From assembly GCA_963792025.1 (NCBI GenBank), contig CAWBUS010000001.1:62001-126000 (forward strand): a stretch of 64,000 nucleotides of DNA, read 5' to 3'. The notes beneath the pieces were generated by a model. That model ran no database searches, was not told the origin of the DNA, and was given only the letters and a program-made list of their open reading frames with translations. Both the position numbers and the translations under genes were made by a program. The DNA is from Ginsengibacter sp963792025. GTDB taxonomy: Bacteria > Bacteroidota > Bacteroidia > Chitinophagales > Chitinophagaceae. This document shows, one piece after another, positions 1-9,056 of the stretch (its first letter is position 1; each line of letters begins with the position of its first letter).

Positions 1-323
1 AGATTTGTAAAATAAATCTGCACATCAGAAACAAGATTTTGTTTCCACAGATTGGTAATTGCCTTGGAAAAATTATCTCCTCCCGGCAACATCACTTTAT
101 CACCCACGGCAAGGCCTGAGATGGAAATAATCAGGTTTGGATCAAACGACTTTGTTCCTGTTACTTTAATGTCAGCAATTATGTATTCCTTCGGTGATTT
201 TGAATTGAAAATATTTTCAAGCGGAACGTTTACTGAAACCGAATCATTAACCTGTGCAGTGGCATTTGTTTTGGCAGTAACAGCTACAACTACTAAGAAT
301 AAAATCTTGTAGAACTTCAACAT
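1..323 (-). CDS. bamA: Outer membrane protein assembly factor BamA, N-terminal part (cut by window edge)
   Basis: This is the first ~107 codons of a gene running off the left edge. The ATG at 323 opens a hydrophobic signal peptide (MLKFYKILFLVVVAVTA) followed by a mature start AQVNDS. The next part reads as a POTRA domain: YIIADIKVTGTKSFDPNLI, then a PGGDNFSKAITNLWKQ segment and LVSDVQIYF, typical of the first POTRA of Bacteroidota BamA. BamA inserts beta-barrel proteins into the outer membrane. It lies downstream of uppS in the same direction, the usual order in the phylum. The barrel is not in the window, so assignment rests on the POTRA and the context. Confidence 0.85.
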   Translation of the reverse strand, partial: MLKFYKILFLVVVAVTAKTNATAQVNDSVSVNVPLENIFNSKSPKEYIIADIKVTGTKSFDPNLIISISGLAVGDKVMLPGGDNFSKAITNLWKQNLVSDVQIYFTN

Positions 324-379
324 CAAATCATTTTTTATAAGGCGGCAAGATAAAAGCAAATAATTAAAAGTATTTGTTA

Positions 380-412
380 AATCACCCTTTGTGAAAGGGT
401 TTGCGGGTGATT
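380..412 (-). promoter_or_regulatory. Two mutually exclusive hairpins in the uppS-bamA gap
   Basis: AATCACCC (380-387) pairs with GGGTGATT (405-412), and inside it CCCTTT (385-390) pairs with AAAGGG (394-399). The two stems share the CCC, so they cannot form together. There is no strong T-run after either on the minus strand. It could be a processing site or a weak attenuator before bamA; the function is inferred. Confidence 0.35.
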
Positions 413-460
413 AGTATGATGAATTGGAAATGAAAACTTTGCACGTGAATTTCTAATTAT

Positions 461-1198
461 TTACAATTGACCACTGGTTTTACCAAATCTTCTTTCCCTA
501 TTTTGAAAATTGAGTATAGCCTCATATAAATTCTCTTTTCTAAAGTCGGGCCAAAGTGTATCGGTAAAATATAATTCACTATAGGCAAGCTGGTACAACA
601 AGAAGTTACTAATTCTATATTCTCCACTTGTGCGAATCATGAGTTCCGGATCCGGAAATGTTGCAGTACATAAATGTTGACTAAAAACATCATTGTTTAT
701 GTTTTCAGGATCAAGTTTGTTACTCTTAACTTCAAGAGCAATATCTTTCACAGCTTCAATAATTTCCCAACGACTGCTGTAACTTAATGCCATTATAAGA
801 TTAAGACCTGTATTTGTTTTGGTAGCTTCACATGCTTCCTCAAGTTCTTTTCGCGCTGCTGGCGGCAACATTTTTACGTTACCTATTACGTAAAGCCTGA
901 TGTTATTTTTGTTAAGAGTGGATACCTCCTGTTTTATAGTTTGAACTAATAATTCCATAAGGCCCGTTACTTCATCTGGTGGCCGATCCCAGTTTTCAGT
1001 GCTAAATGCATAAAGTGTCAGATATTCAACGCTTAATTCAGCGCAACCCTCAACAATATTTCTCACGCTTTCCACCCCACTGTAATGACCAAATAACCTG
1101 TCTTGTCCTTTTTCTTTCGCCCACCTGCCATTACCATCCATAATAATTGCAATGTGCTTCGGCAATTTCTTTATGTCTAATTTTTCTTTAAGGCTCAT
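461..1198 (-). CDS. uppS: Isoprenyl transferase (undecaprenyl diphosphate synthase)
   Basis: A cis-prenyltransferase of 245 residues, normal family length. It condenses isopentenyl diphosphate onto farnesyl diphosphate to make the lipid carrier for peptidoglycan and O-antigen. The diagnostic IAIIMDGNGRW block is at residues 17-26, with the catalytic Asp at 21; YLTLYAFSTENWDRP follows, and the RTSGEYRISNFLLYQ signature is near residue 189. ATG at 1198 fits the family N-terminus. It sits between a DUF6089 gene and bamA, all on the minus strand, so it is probably part of an envelope-biogenesis transcript. A palindrome lies in its leader. Confidence 0.96.
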   Translation of the reverse strand: MSLKEKLDIKKLPKHIAIIMDGNGRWAKEKGQDRLFGHYSGVESVRNIVEGCAELSVEYLTLYAFSTENWDRPPDEVTGLMELLVQTIKQEVSTLNKNNIRLYVIGNVKMLPPAARKELEEACEATKTNTGLNLIMALSYSSRWEIIEAVKDIALEVKSNKLDPENINNDVFSQHLCTATFPDPELMIRTSGEYRISNFLLYQLAYSELYFTDTLWPDFRKENLYEAILNFQNRERRFGKTSGQL

Positions 1199-1213
1199 GT
1201 TGTTTTAAAATAA

Positions 1214-1244
1214 CCAAGTCAGGCGAAAGGGAAGCCTGACTTGG
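1214..1244. repeat. Perfect 11-bp inverted repeat in the uppS leader
   Basis: CCAAGTCAGGC (1214-1224) and GCCTGACTTGG (1234-1244) form a perfect stem with a 9-nt loop. The element ends 16 bp upstream of the uppS ATG. On the minus strand it is followed by TTATTTTAAAA, so it may act as a weak terminator or attenuator, or be a dispersed palindromic repeat. No second copy of this exact sequence was seen in the window. Confidence 0.5.
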
Positions 1245-1404
1245 GCGGCAAAAATAAGGAAATAGTTTAATCCGGCATTTTTGTTAACGATGCTTAATTC
1301 ATAAACTAATATTCTTAAGATAAATATCTGGTGAAACTATAAACAAAAAAAATTCTTCGGGATGGAGAATCCTTTAAAAAAAATTTAATAGTAGATTTTA
1401 TAAA

Positions 1405-2229
1405 TTACTGAGCAGATGGACAACGGTAGGAAGTAATATTAAATGAAATGCCAAACTCGGCAATTGCATATGAGTCTTTTTGCTTACTGAATCCGCGCTG
1501 ACGGCCTTCTATGCCAATGGGAGTTCCCAACTCATAAGACCTGTCCTGCAATTGTGCTGCAACCGAAGAAACAGGAAATTTATCTATTCCCACATAGGTT
1601 GTACTAACGTCATCAATATAGTCTGTAGTGGTAAACCGATAAGCTATTTCGAAGGAGAGATTGATTTTTTCAGAGACTGCATACTTAACTCCCATACCCA
1701 CGGGAATACAAACAGCCATTGTGCCATATTCTTTTCTTCCCTTGTAAAAAGTTTCTCCTTCAGTATCTAATGGCCTTAAAAAATACTTTTGACCATTCAG
1801 ATACGCGTATGGATCGTAACTAAAAACACCTACGCCAATTGTTGCATAGGGGGTGAAGCTGTGATTAGGATCAGTTGGTTTAAACTCGAAAAAATTAAAA
1901 TCTCCTCTTAATGCAATTTCAAAAATATTTGTATTAAAGCTAAGGTTCCTGCTGCGCTGGTATGCATTTTCGCTATACTGATCACTATAACCAAGTTGTG
2001 CAAAGTGAGCACTTAGGCGAACACCGGCATAATTATTAAACTGTTTTCTGTAAAACGCACCCAATGCAATTTTAGGTCTGTTAAAAGCGGCCCTGTTATT
2101 AAGATCTCCAAAATAGTGCGCCGCGCCGGCACTTATACCATACTCCCCTTCCTGAACCGCTTCATATTGCGCTTTGACTTTAATATTAAAAGCCGTAAAA
2201 ACGATCAGGATTATAAAATATTTTTTCAT
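1405..2229 (-). CDS. DUF6089-family outer-membrane beta-barrel protein
   Basis: A 274-residue exported protein. Residues 1-20 are a signal peptide ending in KVKA, with the mature protein starting QYEAVQEGEYG. The rest shows alternating hydrophobic/polar strands and aromatic girdles (GISAGAAHYFGDLN, GVRLSAHFAQLGY, IALRGDFNFFEF, INLSFEIAYRFT) as in small barrels. Proteins of this family sit between nadK and uppS/bamA in many Bacteroidota genomes, as here. Biochemical function is unknown; a role in envelope biogenesis is suggested only by position. The family call comes from recalled sequence pattern and context. Confidence 0.8.
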   Translation of the reverse strand: MKKYFIILIVFTAFNIKVKAQYEAVQEGEYGISAGAAHYFGDLNNRAAFNRPKIALGAFYRKQFNNYAGVRLSAHFAQLGYSDQYSENAYQRSRNLSFNTNIFEIALRGDFNFFEFKPTDPNHSFTPYATIGVGVFSYDPYAYLNGQKYFLRPLDTEGETFYKGRKEYGTMAVCIPVGMGVKYAVSEKINLSFEIAYRFTTTDYIDDVSTTYVGIDKFPVSSVAAQLQDRSYELGTPIGIEGRQRGFSKQKDSYAIAEFGISFNITSYRCPSAQ

Positions 2230-2315
2230 AATGGGTGCAAAATAAGGATTGTAAACATAGTTGGTAAAACGAAGAAACGCTCTTTTAATTATATATGCAA
2301 GTTAAAAATTTGTCA

Positions 2316-3191
2316 TTAATTTCTTTTATCAAGTCCCCAGGATAATTTGTTGCGCAAAGTTTGCAAAAAATTATTTTCATTAAGCCGCACCAGGTTGATA
2401 TTAAATGTCTCTTTCCGAATGGCCAGCAATACTTCTTTGGTAACTATTTCGCGCCGGCTGTCCAATGTACACAGAAAGCCGTCAGTTCGCCCTTCAACTT
2501 CAAAAGAAAGAATGGTATTATCTGGAACCACCAGCGGCCGTATATTTAAATTATGCGGGGAAACCGGCGTGATAACAAAACTGGCAGATTCCGGAAAAAC
2601 CACCGGACCATTACAACTCAACGAATAACCGGTAGAGCCTGTTGGAGTAGATACAATAAGTCCATCGGCCCAATAAGTGTTTAAGAATTCACCATTTAAA
2701 TAGGTATGAATTTTAATCATGGGCGAGGTATCTTTTTTATGAATTGTAAATTCATTAAGCGCATACGCAACACCGTTAAACAAAGGCATATTCGCATCAA
2801 GATGCAGCAACGTTCTTTTGTCGGGCATATAGGTTCTTTGCACCAATGACTTTACAGCAAGTTGCATTTCGTCTTTACCAATACTTGCCAGGAAGCCAAG
2901 GCGTCCATAGTTTATACCTAAAACAGGAATTCCTTTATCGCCTACAAAAGTGATTGCATCCAGTAAAGTTCCGTCGCCGCCAAGGCTTATCAGGAAATCA
3001 ATATCTTCGAGATCTTCAGGGCAGTTAAAGGTTGAATATTTATACGATATATCGATCGATGAATAAAACTGGTTGAAGAAATGTTGGAATACAACAGGTT
3101 CAATTTTATAATGTGCCAGTTCAGTAAGCAATAGCTTTAAGCCATCTTGCTGACTGGCTTCCAATCCACGGCTATAAATTGCTATCCTCAT
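2316..3191 (-). CDS. nadK: NAD kinase
   Basis: A 291-residue ATP-NAD kinase that makes NADP from NAD in the cytoplasm. The GGDGT motif with its catalytic Asp is at residues 71-75, followed by LGINYGRLGFLA. The second NAD-binding block TPTGSTGYSLSCNGP is near residues 180-194. Length and motif order match the bacterial family. The ATG at 3191 begins MRIAIYSRG, the usual N-terminus in this phylum. The DUF6089 gene follows 86 bp downstream. Confidence 0.96.
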   Translation of the reverse strand: MRIAIYSRGLEASQQDGLKLLLTELAHYKIEPVVFQHFFNQFYSSIDISYKYSTFNCPEDLEDIDFLISLGGDGTLLDAITFVGDKGIPVLGINYGRLGFLASIGKDEMQLAVKSLVQRTYMPDKRTLLHLDANMPLFNGVAYALNEFTIHKKDTSPMIKIHTYLNGEFLNTYWADGLIVSTPTGSTGYSLSCNGPVVFPESASFVITPVSPHNLNIRPLVVPDNTILSFEVEGRTDGFLCTLDSRREIVTKEVLLAIRKETFNINLVRLNENNFLQTLRNKLSWGLDKRN

Positions 3192-3369
3192 AATATTGCG
3201 AAATATCCTTTATAAAATCAAATAAAAGACAAACTTATTTTGTAAAAATAAAGCCTTTTAGCTGAACTGTTTGAAACTGTATTGGGGCTTCAAATTAAAA
3301 ATGTAAGGGTAATAAAGTCCCTTTTAGCAACCTATGGAAAATTGAATTCAGTTAATAAAACCAGGCGGG

Positions 3370-4032
3370 TTAAATATCAAGATAATTCATGAGATGCCGG
3401 TAGTTGTTGTCAATTTCGTTTTCAAACATTTGTTCGCCGGAGTAATAAGCAATCGTATATTCATATCTTTCGAAAGCAGCGATAATAACTGAAATTTCTC
3501 TTTTGTTAAGGTGAATAGTAATCTGCATCAATGAAGTGCCCGGCTTGATGGTAATATTTAAATGGAGAATTACCGCACCATCGCTTTCAACTATTCTGCT
3601 AATTTCAGAAATAGAAAAATTGCTCCGCTCCATTTCAAGTACTATCACAGCGCCGGTTTCATTTGCGCCGGAAAAATTACCTAACGCAGCGAGAAGCTCC
3701 TGTCCCGCAATAGCACCTACAAACTCATTGGTTTCGGTAACTACCGGAATTATGTTGGTTTGATATTGATTGCTGATAGTAACCGCATTTAAAAAATGCT
3801 TGTTGTAGTTAATTGATGCAGGAATAAAATCATTTTGAAAAAATTCAATTGTAATTTTTTTATTTTCTTCATCAAGCAAATCATCCTCGCCAATCATTCC
3901 AAGATATTTGTCTTCTGAAATTACCGGCAGATGAGTTATTTTAAAATCGCTCATCAATTGCAAGGCTTTCGAAACGGTATCGGTTAATTGTAATTGAGGC
4001 AGAACATTATTGATAAGTTCCTGTGCTAACAT
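3370..4032 (-). CDS. CBS-domain protein
   Basis: A 220-residue cytoplasmic protein with two tandem CBS motifs in the N-terminal half (LQLTDTVSKALQLMSDFKITHLPV and ASINYNKHFLNAVTISNQYQTNIIPVV, roughly residues 10-120). The C-terminal ~80 residues (GAVIVLEMERSNFSISEISR onward) resemble a small ACT-like regulatory fold. CBS pairs usually bind adenosyl ligands, so this may sense nucleotide state, but no partner enzyme domain is present. In related genomes such a gene lies upstream of nadK, as here. The exact role is unknown. Confidence 0.8.
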   Translation of the reverse strand: MLAQELINNVLPQLQLTDTVSKALQLMSDFKITHLPVISEDKYLGMIGEDDLLDEENKKITIEFFQNDFIPASINYNKHFLNAVTISNQYQTNIIPVVTETNEFVGAIAGQELLAALGNFSGANETGAVIVLEMERSNFSISEISRIVESDGAVILHLNITIKPGTSLMQITIHLNKREISVIIAAFERYEYTIAYYSGEQMFENEIDNNYRHLMNYLDI

Positions 4033-4093
4033 GATAGTGATTCTATTAAAACGTAAAAAAATTAACCTGCTATATTATTATAGACAAAAAAAA

Positions 4094-4873
4094 TTAGTGA
4101 ACTGTTGCAGCAGGCACTTTTAATTTTGAAATAAAGCCGCTGAGAATCTTGTTAAACTCATCTGGAACTTCCATCATGGGAGCGTGACCACACTTGTCAA
4201 TAAAATGGAGTTCGCTGTTTGGAATGAGCTTGTGAAACTCTTTAGCAACAAAGGGCGGCGTGATAGTATCGTTATTCCCCCAGATTAAACAAGTGGGCTG
4301 TTTTATGTGGCTAATTTCTTCACCCAGGTTATTTCGAATAGCCGACTTAGCAAGGGAAATTATTTTAATTACTTTAATTCTGTTATTGGTTATTTCAAAA
4401 CATTCATTAACCAGTTCTTCCGTTGCCATAGCCGGATCATAAAAAGTAAGCTGAGTTTTTTTCCTGATATATTCTTTATCTCCACGCTTGGGATAGCTAT
4501 CACCCATGCCGTTTTCGAACAAGCCGGAACTTCCTGTAAGTATAAGAGATTTTATGCGCTCAGGATGTTTTAGAATATAAACGAGAGCAACATGGCCCCC
4601 CAGGGAATTGCCCAACAAATGAATATTTTCATATCCGCGGGTTTCAATAAACCGATAAACAAATTTTTGCAAACCTCCTACTGTTGTGTGCAAGAGGTCA
4701 AGTTCAAAAAGTGGAAGCATAGGCACGATAACCTTATTGATCTTTCTGAAATGTTCAATCAAATGTTCAAAATTGCTCAAGGCTCCAAATAGTCCATGCA
4801 ATAAGACAAGTGGTTCACCCTCACCTTCTTCAATAAATTTAAACTTACCGTCTTGTTGAATTTTATATTCCAT
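4094..4873 (-). CDS. Alpha/beta-fold hydrolase
   Basis: A 259-residue soluble alpha/beta hydrolase. The oxyanion region LVLLHGLFGALSNF is at residues 22-35, the nucleophile elbow GNSLGG puts Ser at 90, GNNDTITPP gives the acid Asp near 202, and CGHAP gives the His near 230. The triad is therefore complete. No signal peptide is seen. The substrate cannot be told from sequence; the neighbours (CBS protein, nadK) do not suggest one. Confidence 0.87.
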   Translation of the reverse strand: MEYKIQQDGKFKFIEEGEGEPLVLLHGLFGALSNFEHLIEHFRKINKVIVPMLPLFELDLLHTTVGGLQKFVYRFIETRGYENIHLLGNSLGGHVALVYILKHPERIKSLILTGSSGLFENGMGDSYPKRGDKEYIRKKTQLTFYDPAMATEELVNECFEITNNRIKVIKIISLAKSAIRNNLGEEISHIKQPTCLIWGNNDTITPPFVAKEFHKLIPNSELHFIDKCGHAPMMEVPDEFNKILSGFISKLKVPAATVH

Positions 4874-4976
4874 TGATACGCTACGGCGGATTTGTGATTT
4901 TACTTGCAGCTATATAACGCTAAAATAAATGTTTCTATGCAAAAAAATGTCGAAATAATATTTGATTCTGATTTAA

Positions 4977-5513
4977 CTAAATAGATTTATGTGCCAGACT
5001 TTCAAAAAAACCTTCTAATTGCGAAAACATGTCTTTAAATACTGGTATAATCTTTCCGAGATTATCGATCACTTTTGGTCCCCAGGGAGATACATATTTA
5101 TAAACTACAGAACTTTCAATAACATCTGGCTTTAGTAAAAAAATCTTTTCGGCAAAAAACAACAGTACACTAAATATTATCGTATAAATAATAATATAAA
5201 ACACCATCCCGCCTAAACTATCGAGCCAGCCTAACATGGCCAGGTCAATTGTTTTTTTTATAAGCCTTGCACCTAACCCTACCAGTAAAATTACCACAAT
5301 AAAAACCAAAAGAAATGAAATAACAGGTAACCATTTTGTAACAGAGCCCACATTTTTACCAAGATATGATGCAACCAGTGCTGATAATTTAAGGGCAGCC
5401 GCAAGACCAATTATGAAAGCAAGCAAAGAAAAGATACCAACAACCAGGCCTTTACTTAAGCCTTTATAGATGGCAACAATCATAACAAGCAGAAATGTTA
5501 TATCAATTATCAT
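4977..5513 (-). CDS. CvpA-family inner-membrane protein
   Basis: A 178-residue integral membrane protein with four hydrophobic segments: residues 1-17, 23-45 (VVGIFSLLAFIIGLAAALKL), 62-86 (PVISFLLVFIVVILLVGLGA) and 98-122. The pattern and the N-terminal D-I-xFLLVMIVAIYKGLSKGL match the CvpA/colicin V production family. The ATG at 5513 has a good AGGGG Shine-Dalgarno stretch just upstream. The E. coli relative affects colicin V export and envelope integrity; the role here is unknown. The YqeY-like gene lies 59 bp upstream on the same strand. Confidence 0.82.
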   Translation of the reverse strand: MIIDITFLLVMIVAIYKGLSKGLVVGIFSLLAFIIGLAAALKLSALVASYLGKNVGSVTKWLPVISFLLVFIVVILLVGLGARLIKKTIDLAMLGWLDSLGGMVFYIIIYTIIFSVLLFFAEKIFLLKPDVIESSVVYKYVSPWGPKVIDNLGKIIPVFKDMFSQLEGFFESLAHKSI

Positions 5514-5572
5514 GATCCCCTGTTTACAATTATTTTATTCTAAAAGGAAGATTCTGCTCAATTGTTGAAACG

Positions 5573-6028
5573 CTACTGAACTGCCAGAATTCCCTTTACC
5601 ACTGCTGCAATAGTTTTACCATCTGCTTTGCCCGCAAGTTGTTTATTAGCCAAACCCATTACTTTGCCCATATCTGCCTGGGTAGTTGCGCCGGTTTCCT
5701 TCACGATAGATGCAATAACCACTTTCAGTTCCTCTTCACTCATTTGTTTCGGCAAAAACTTTTCTATCACGTCAATTTCCTCTTTTTCTTTATCCGCAAG
5801 GTCTTTACGGTTCTGCTTTTCGTAAATTTCCAAAGATTCTTTGCGCTGCTTTACTAACTTTTGAAGCAATTTAATTTCATCATCATTTTTAATTTCACCG
5901 CTAAAACCTTCTGAAGTTTTGAGGTTAATAATTGCTGCTTTAATTGCACGTAAAGACCTCAAAGATTTTTCATCCTTGGCAAGCATTGCTGTTTTTAACT
6001 CAGTCATTACTTTTTCTTCTAAACCCAT
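5573..6028 (-). CDS. GatB/YqeY domain-containing protein
   Basis: A 151-residue protein matching the YqeY family, which shares the tRNA-binding C-terminal domain of the GatB amidotransferase subunit. The recognisable blocks are LKTAMLAKDEKSLRSLRAIK near the N-terminus, EIKLLQKLVKQRKESLEIYEKQNR in the middle, and ADMGKVMGLANKQLAGKADG near the C-terminus. Length is normal. Stand-alone YqeY proteins are widespread, probably bind tRNA, and have no settled function. Start ATG at 6028. Confidence 0.9.
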   Translation of the reverse strand: MGLEEKVMTELKTAMLAKDEKSLRSLRAIKAAIINLKTSEGFSGEIKNDDEIKLLQKLVKQRKESLEIYEKQNRKDLADKEKEEIDVIEKFLPKQMSEEELKVVIASIVKETGATTQADMGKVMGLANKQLAGKADGKTIAAVVKGILAVQ

Positions 6029-6095
6029 TTTATATTCAATTTAAAATATTACTAATGATAATTTTCTATCACTATCCCCGCAAAATAAAATTGTT

Positions 6096-6440
6096 TTATT
6101 TGTTTCTTTCTTTTTCAATTTCAATAAACTTTTTATGAAAATCTTTTGCAAAAGTCTTTATGTCATTAGTTAACACATCGTATTTGGTGGCCCTTTGAAA
6201 CGTATCGGCCATCGTGGTAAATAGCTGGAAATAAAAATCAGCCATTTCATCCACCATCATATCTTTTGTCCACAAATCAATGCGCATTGCAGATTTATCA
6301 ATTGCATCCCAGAATGCAACAAACATTGCTTTTGCTTTTTGCGGAGACTCGGCAGTGCTGCCGCTTGCACTCCATGTTATTTGCTGAGGAACTTTTTGTG
6401 TATCGAGCTGAACGGTGATGTTTATTTTAGATTCTGTCAT
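6096..6440 (-). CDS. gldC: Gliding motility protein GldC
   Basis: A 114-residue cytoplasmic protein. The segments KAKAMFVAFWDAIDKSAMRI and DLWTKDMMVDEMADFYFQLF and TMADTFQRAT match GldC. A TTG four codons upstream (6452) also opens the frame, but the ATG at 6440 (MTESKINITVQLD) gives the usual family N-terminus. GldC is an accessory component linked to Bacteroidota gliding; it also occurs in non-gliding members. No other gld gene is in the window, so it does not by itself show motility. Confidence 0.88.
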   Translation of the reverse strand: MTESKINITVQLDTQKVPQQITWSASGSTAESPQKAKAMFVAFWDAIDKSAMRIDLWTKDMMVDEMADFYFQLFTTMADTFQRATKYDVLTNDIKTFAKDFHKKFIEIEKERNK

Positions 6441-6525
6441 AAGAAGATGCAAATTAATACTATTGAGGGTTTCAATAATAATGATGTTTATAAATTAACC
6501 TGAAATATATTACACAATAATTTTT

Positions 6526-7637
6526 TCAATGTTTTCCCAAAGAAGCTTTTGCGGTAACATCCCAATTAAATTTTTCCGAAATAATTTTTCCTTTGGCGAT
6601 TAACTCATTCCTCAAATTTTCATCCCTGAAAAGCTGCATCATTTTAACCGCCACTTCTTTAAAATTTTCAACGTCGGCATATAGCGCAGCATCACCAAAT
6701 ATTTCCTGCATTGCGCCCTTCGCAGAACAAATCACAGGAACACCGCATTTTATTGCCTCTAACGGTTGTGTTGTAAAGCCGCCAAAAAGTGAAGGATCTA
6801 CCATGGCATAAGCGGCGGCTATCATTTTTATTCGTTCCTCAATAGATGGATCTTTCAAAATTTTCACTTCATCCTTAAACATAAACAGGCTAGGCTTTCA
6901 AAAAAATGGTTGCTTTTCCATCCAGGCTTTCCTGCAATTAATAATTGCATGCTGCTTTTTTGCCTCTTTTTAAACGCCGAAAATGCTTTCAATAAATTCA
7001 ATAAATTTTTATTGGAGCCAATTTCGCCCTGAATAAATAAAATACTCATTGCCGCCAGTATATTGCGATTTTACTTTTTCTTTTTCTTCATAACTAATTT
7101 CTCTGCAATTTTCATTGACTCCCTTATAAATAATTTTTATTTTATCTGCATTGGTTTTGTAATGCTTAATTATTTCCCGTTTGGAAAATTCTGAAAGAGC
7201 AAAAATTGTATGCGCTTTTTTTATACTCTTCGGTATAAATGTTTTATAAAATAATCAAACTGCTTGCTTTTAAAAATAGAAGGTTGATGTATGAAACTAA
7301 GATCGGCAACAACAATACATTGAGGCACTCTGGTAGCAAGCGAAGCAATTCCATCGAAGCTTATATAAACATCTGCTTTGTATTTTTTTAATATTGCAGG
7401 AATTTTAATGTTATACCATAAATACCAAAGCGCAGCCCTTTTATTTTGCTGACCGATTACAACATTTGTTACATTTTCAAATGAAGTTATTGTGTCAATT
7501 AATTTCGTCTCAGAAATTAGAACGAAGGTGTGCTGCGGCTGGAGTTTTATTATTCTGCTGAAAGCTTCAATAACAAAATTATCGTCTTCGGTCAATTCAT
7601 CTCTCCCGGTAATCTTTGTATTAACTGCAATAACCAT
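6526..7637 (-). CDS. Glycosyltransferase family 4-type protein, broken by three frameshifts
   Basis: The coding signal runs continuously from the ATG at 7637 to 6526 but changes frame three times. The N-terminal piece (MVIAVNTKITGRDEL...) runs to ~7242, where one A of an A-run (coding strand) seems lost. The middle piece (KSIKKAHTIFALSEFSKREI...) shifts near 7026, giving IGSNKNLLNLLKAFSAFKKR and LLIAGKPGW. The last shift is near 6888, after which EERIKMIAAAYAMVDPSLFGG, EAIKCGVPVICSAKGAMQEI and GDAALYADV give the sugar-nucleotide-binding half. Joined, it is a ~370-residue GT-B enzyme. Acceptor and sugar are unknown. Sequence error is as likely as real decay. Confidence 0.8.
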
Positions 7638-7727
7638 CTAATGGCGGAGATTTTTAAATTGTCGTTATGAGATCGATAAAAAAATATAGATAACAATTAG
7701 TGAATGATATAAACCAGGAAAACATTC

Positions 7728-8993
7728 TTACCTCAATACTTTAAGTTTTACCGTTTCGATGCGGGTTTCGCCCACACTTAAAATATCAAACTGATAATCA
7801 TCTATAATAATGCGGTCTTTTTGACGCGGAATAGATTCGTGCTGGCTGATGATATAACCGGATAATGTTTCAGTTTCCTCATTTTTCCTGAATTCCATTT
7901 TATATTTTTCCGCCAGGTAATCAAGTTCCAGCCTGCCACTTAAAATATATTCGTTGGTCGAAATTTGTTTGTCAACAAATTCTTCATTCGTATCGTATTC
8001 ATCTTTAATGTCTCCAAAAATTTCTTCCAGCAAATCTTCCATTGTTACAATACCTGCCGTGCCGCCAAATTCGTCGATAACCCAGGCAATACTCTTTCTT
8101 TCTTTACTGAATTTATCAATGAGGTCAGTAGCACTCATGCTTTCGGGTATGGTGGGTATGGGAAGCAAGATAGAGCGAAGGCTCTGAGGATTTCTGAACA
8201 TATCGAGCTGATGTATATATCCCTGGATGTTATCAATATTACCATCGTACACAACCAGCTTACTCAACTTGGTGTCTATAAAACGAGCCTTCACTTCGGG
8301 AAGTGACGCATTGATGTTGATAGATTCGATTTCTTTTCGGGGAATAAGACACGCCCTCACTTTAACATCGGATAATGACAATACATTTTCGAACAATTCA
8401 TTATTCATTTCTTCATTATCGTCTGGGTCATTCATATTGCTTTGCTGAATAAAATGTTCCAGGTCAATTTTGGTGAAGGCTTCATTCTTATTTTGCAGCT
8501 TTACATTAAATACATATTTGAGCATCCATTCTGCAATGTTTACAAAAAAGGAAGCCAGCCATGCAAACATGGAATAAAAAAACTTTACAATAAAAGTTAT
8601 GAAACTACTTCCCGTTACTTCTTTATTCGTCGCCCTGAATAATGCCTTAAAAATAAATTCAAAAATTAAAAGCAATAATGTTGAAATGATTGTCTCTACG
8701 CTAAGCTTTATAAATGGATTGGAAATGCCCCAGTATTTCCATACGCTGTTAAGTATGTTACTCCAAAGCAAACCATATATTACCATTAAAATATTTAACG
8801 CAATCAGCGTAGTACCAATAAACCGTGACGGGTTGTCCATAAACGCTGCCCAGGTTCTGCCAGGATAACTTCCTTGTTTTTTTCTTAGTTCAATAGATAG
8901 CTTATTTACTGAAACAAAAGCAATTTCTATTCCGGCAAAAAACCCGATAAGTACAAGGGAAACTGCAATGGCAATAATTGAATTCCAGTCCAT
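7728..8993 (-). CDS. Hemolysin-family CNNM/CorC transporter-like membrane protein
   Basis: A 421-residue inner-membrane protein. Residues 1-160 are a CNNM transmembrane domain with a helix-rich start (IIAIAVSLVLIGFFAGIEIA) and further segments near 60-80, 95-115 and 125-150. A CBS pair follows at ~205-330 (VKVRACLIPRKEIESINI, then IAWVIDEFGGTAGIVTMEDL and LEEIFGDI). Residues ~340-421 form a CorC_HlyC domain (YILSGRLELDYLAEKY). These proteins are linked to Mg/Co efflux. GldE of gliding bacteria shares this architecture, so it is an alternative identity, but nothing in context decides it. Confidence 0.88.
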   Translation of the reverse strand: MDWNSIIAIAVSLVLIGFFAGIEIAFVSVNKLSIELRKKQGSYPGRTWAAFMDNPSRFIGTTLIALNILMVIYGLLWSNILNSVWKYWGISNPFIKLSVETIISTLLLLIFEFIFKALFRATNKEVTGSSFITFIVKFFYSMFAWLASFFVNIAEWMLKYVFNVKLQNKNEAFTKIDLEHFIQQSNMNDPDDNEEMNNELFENVLSLSDVKVRACLIPRKEIESININASLPEVKARFIDTKLSKLVVYDGNIDNIQGYIHQLDMFRNPQSLRSILLPIPTIPESMSATDLIDKFSKERKSIAWVIDEFGGTAGIVTMEDLLEEIFGDIKDEYDTNEEFVDKQISTNEYILSGRLELDYLAEKYKMEFRKNEETETLSGYIISQHESIPRQKDRIIIDDYQFDILSVGETRIETVKLKVLR

Positions 8994-9056
8994 ATTACAA
9001 AAATATAAAAATTGTTCAAAGGTCTCCTTACGGAGAAATTGATCGCTTATTTAAAA

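Noticed and set aside
52..312. Plus-strand 86-codon frame
   Set aside because: It is antisense to the bamA start on the minus strand, which has a signal peptide and a POTRA domain.
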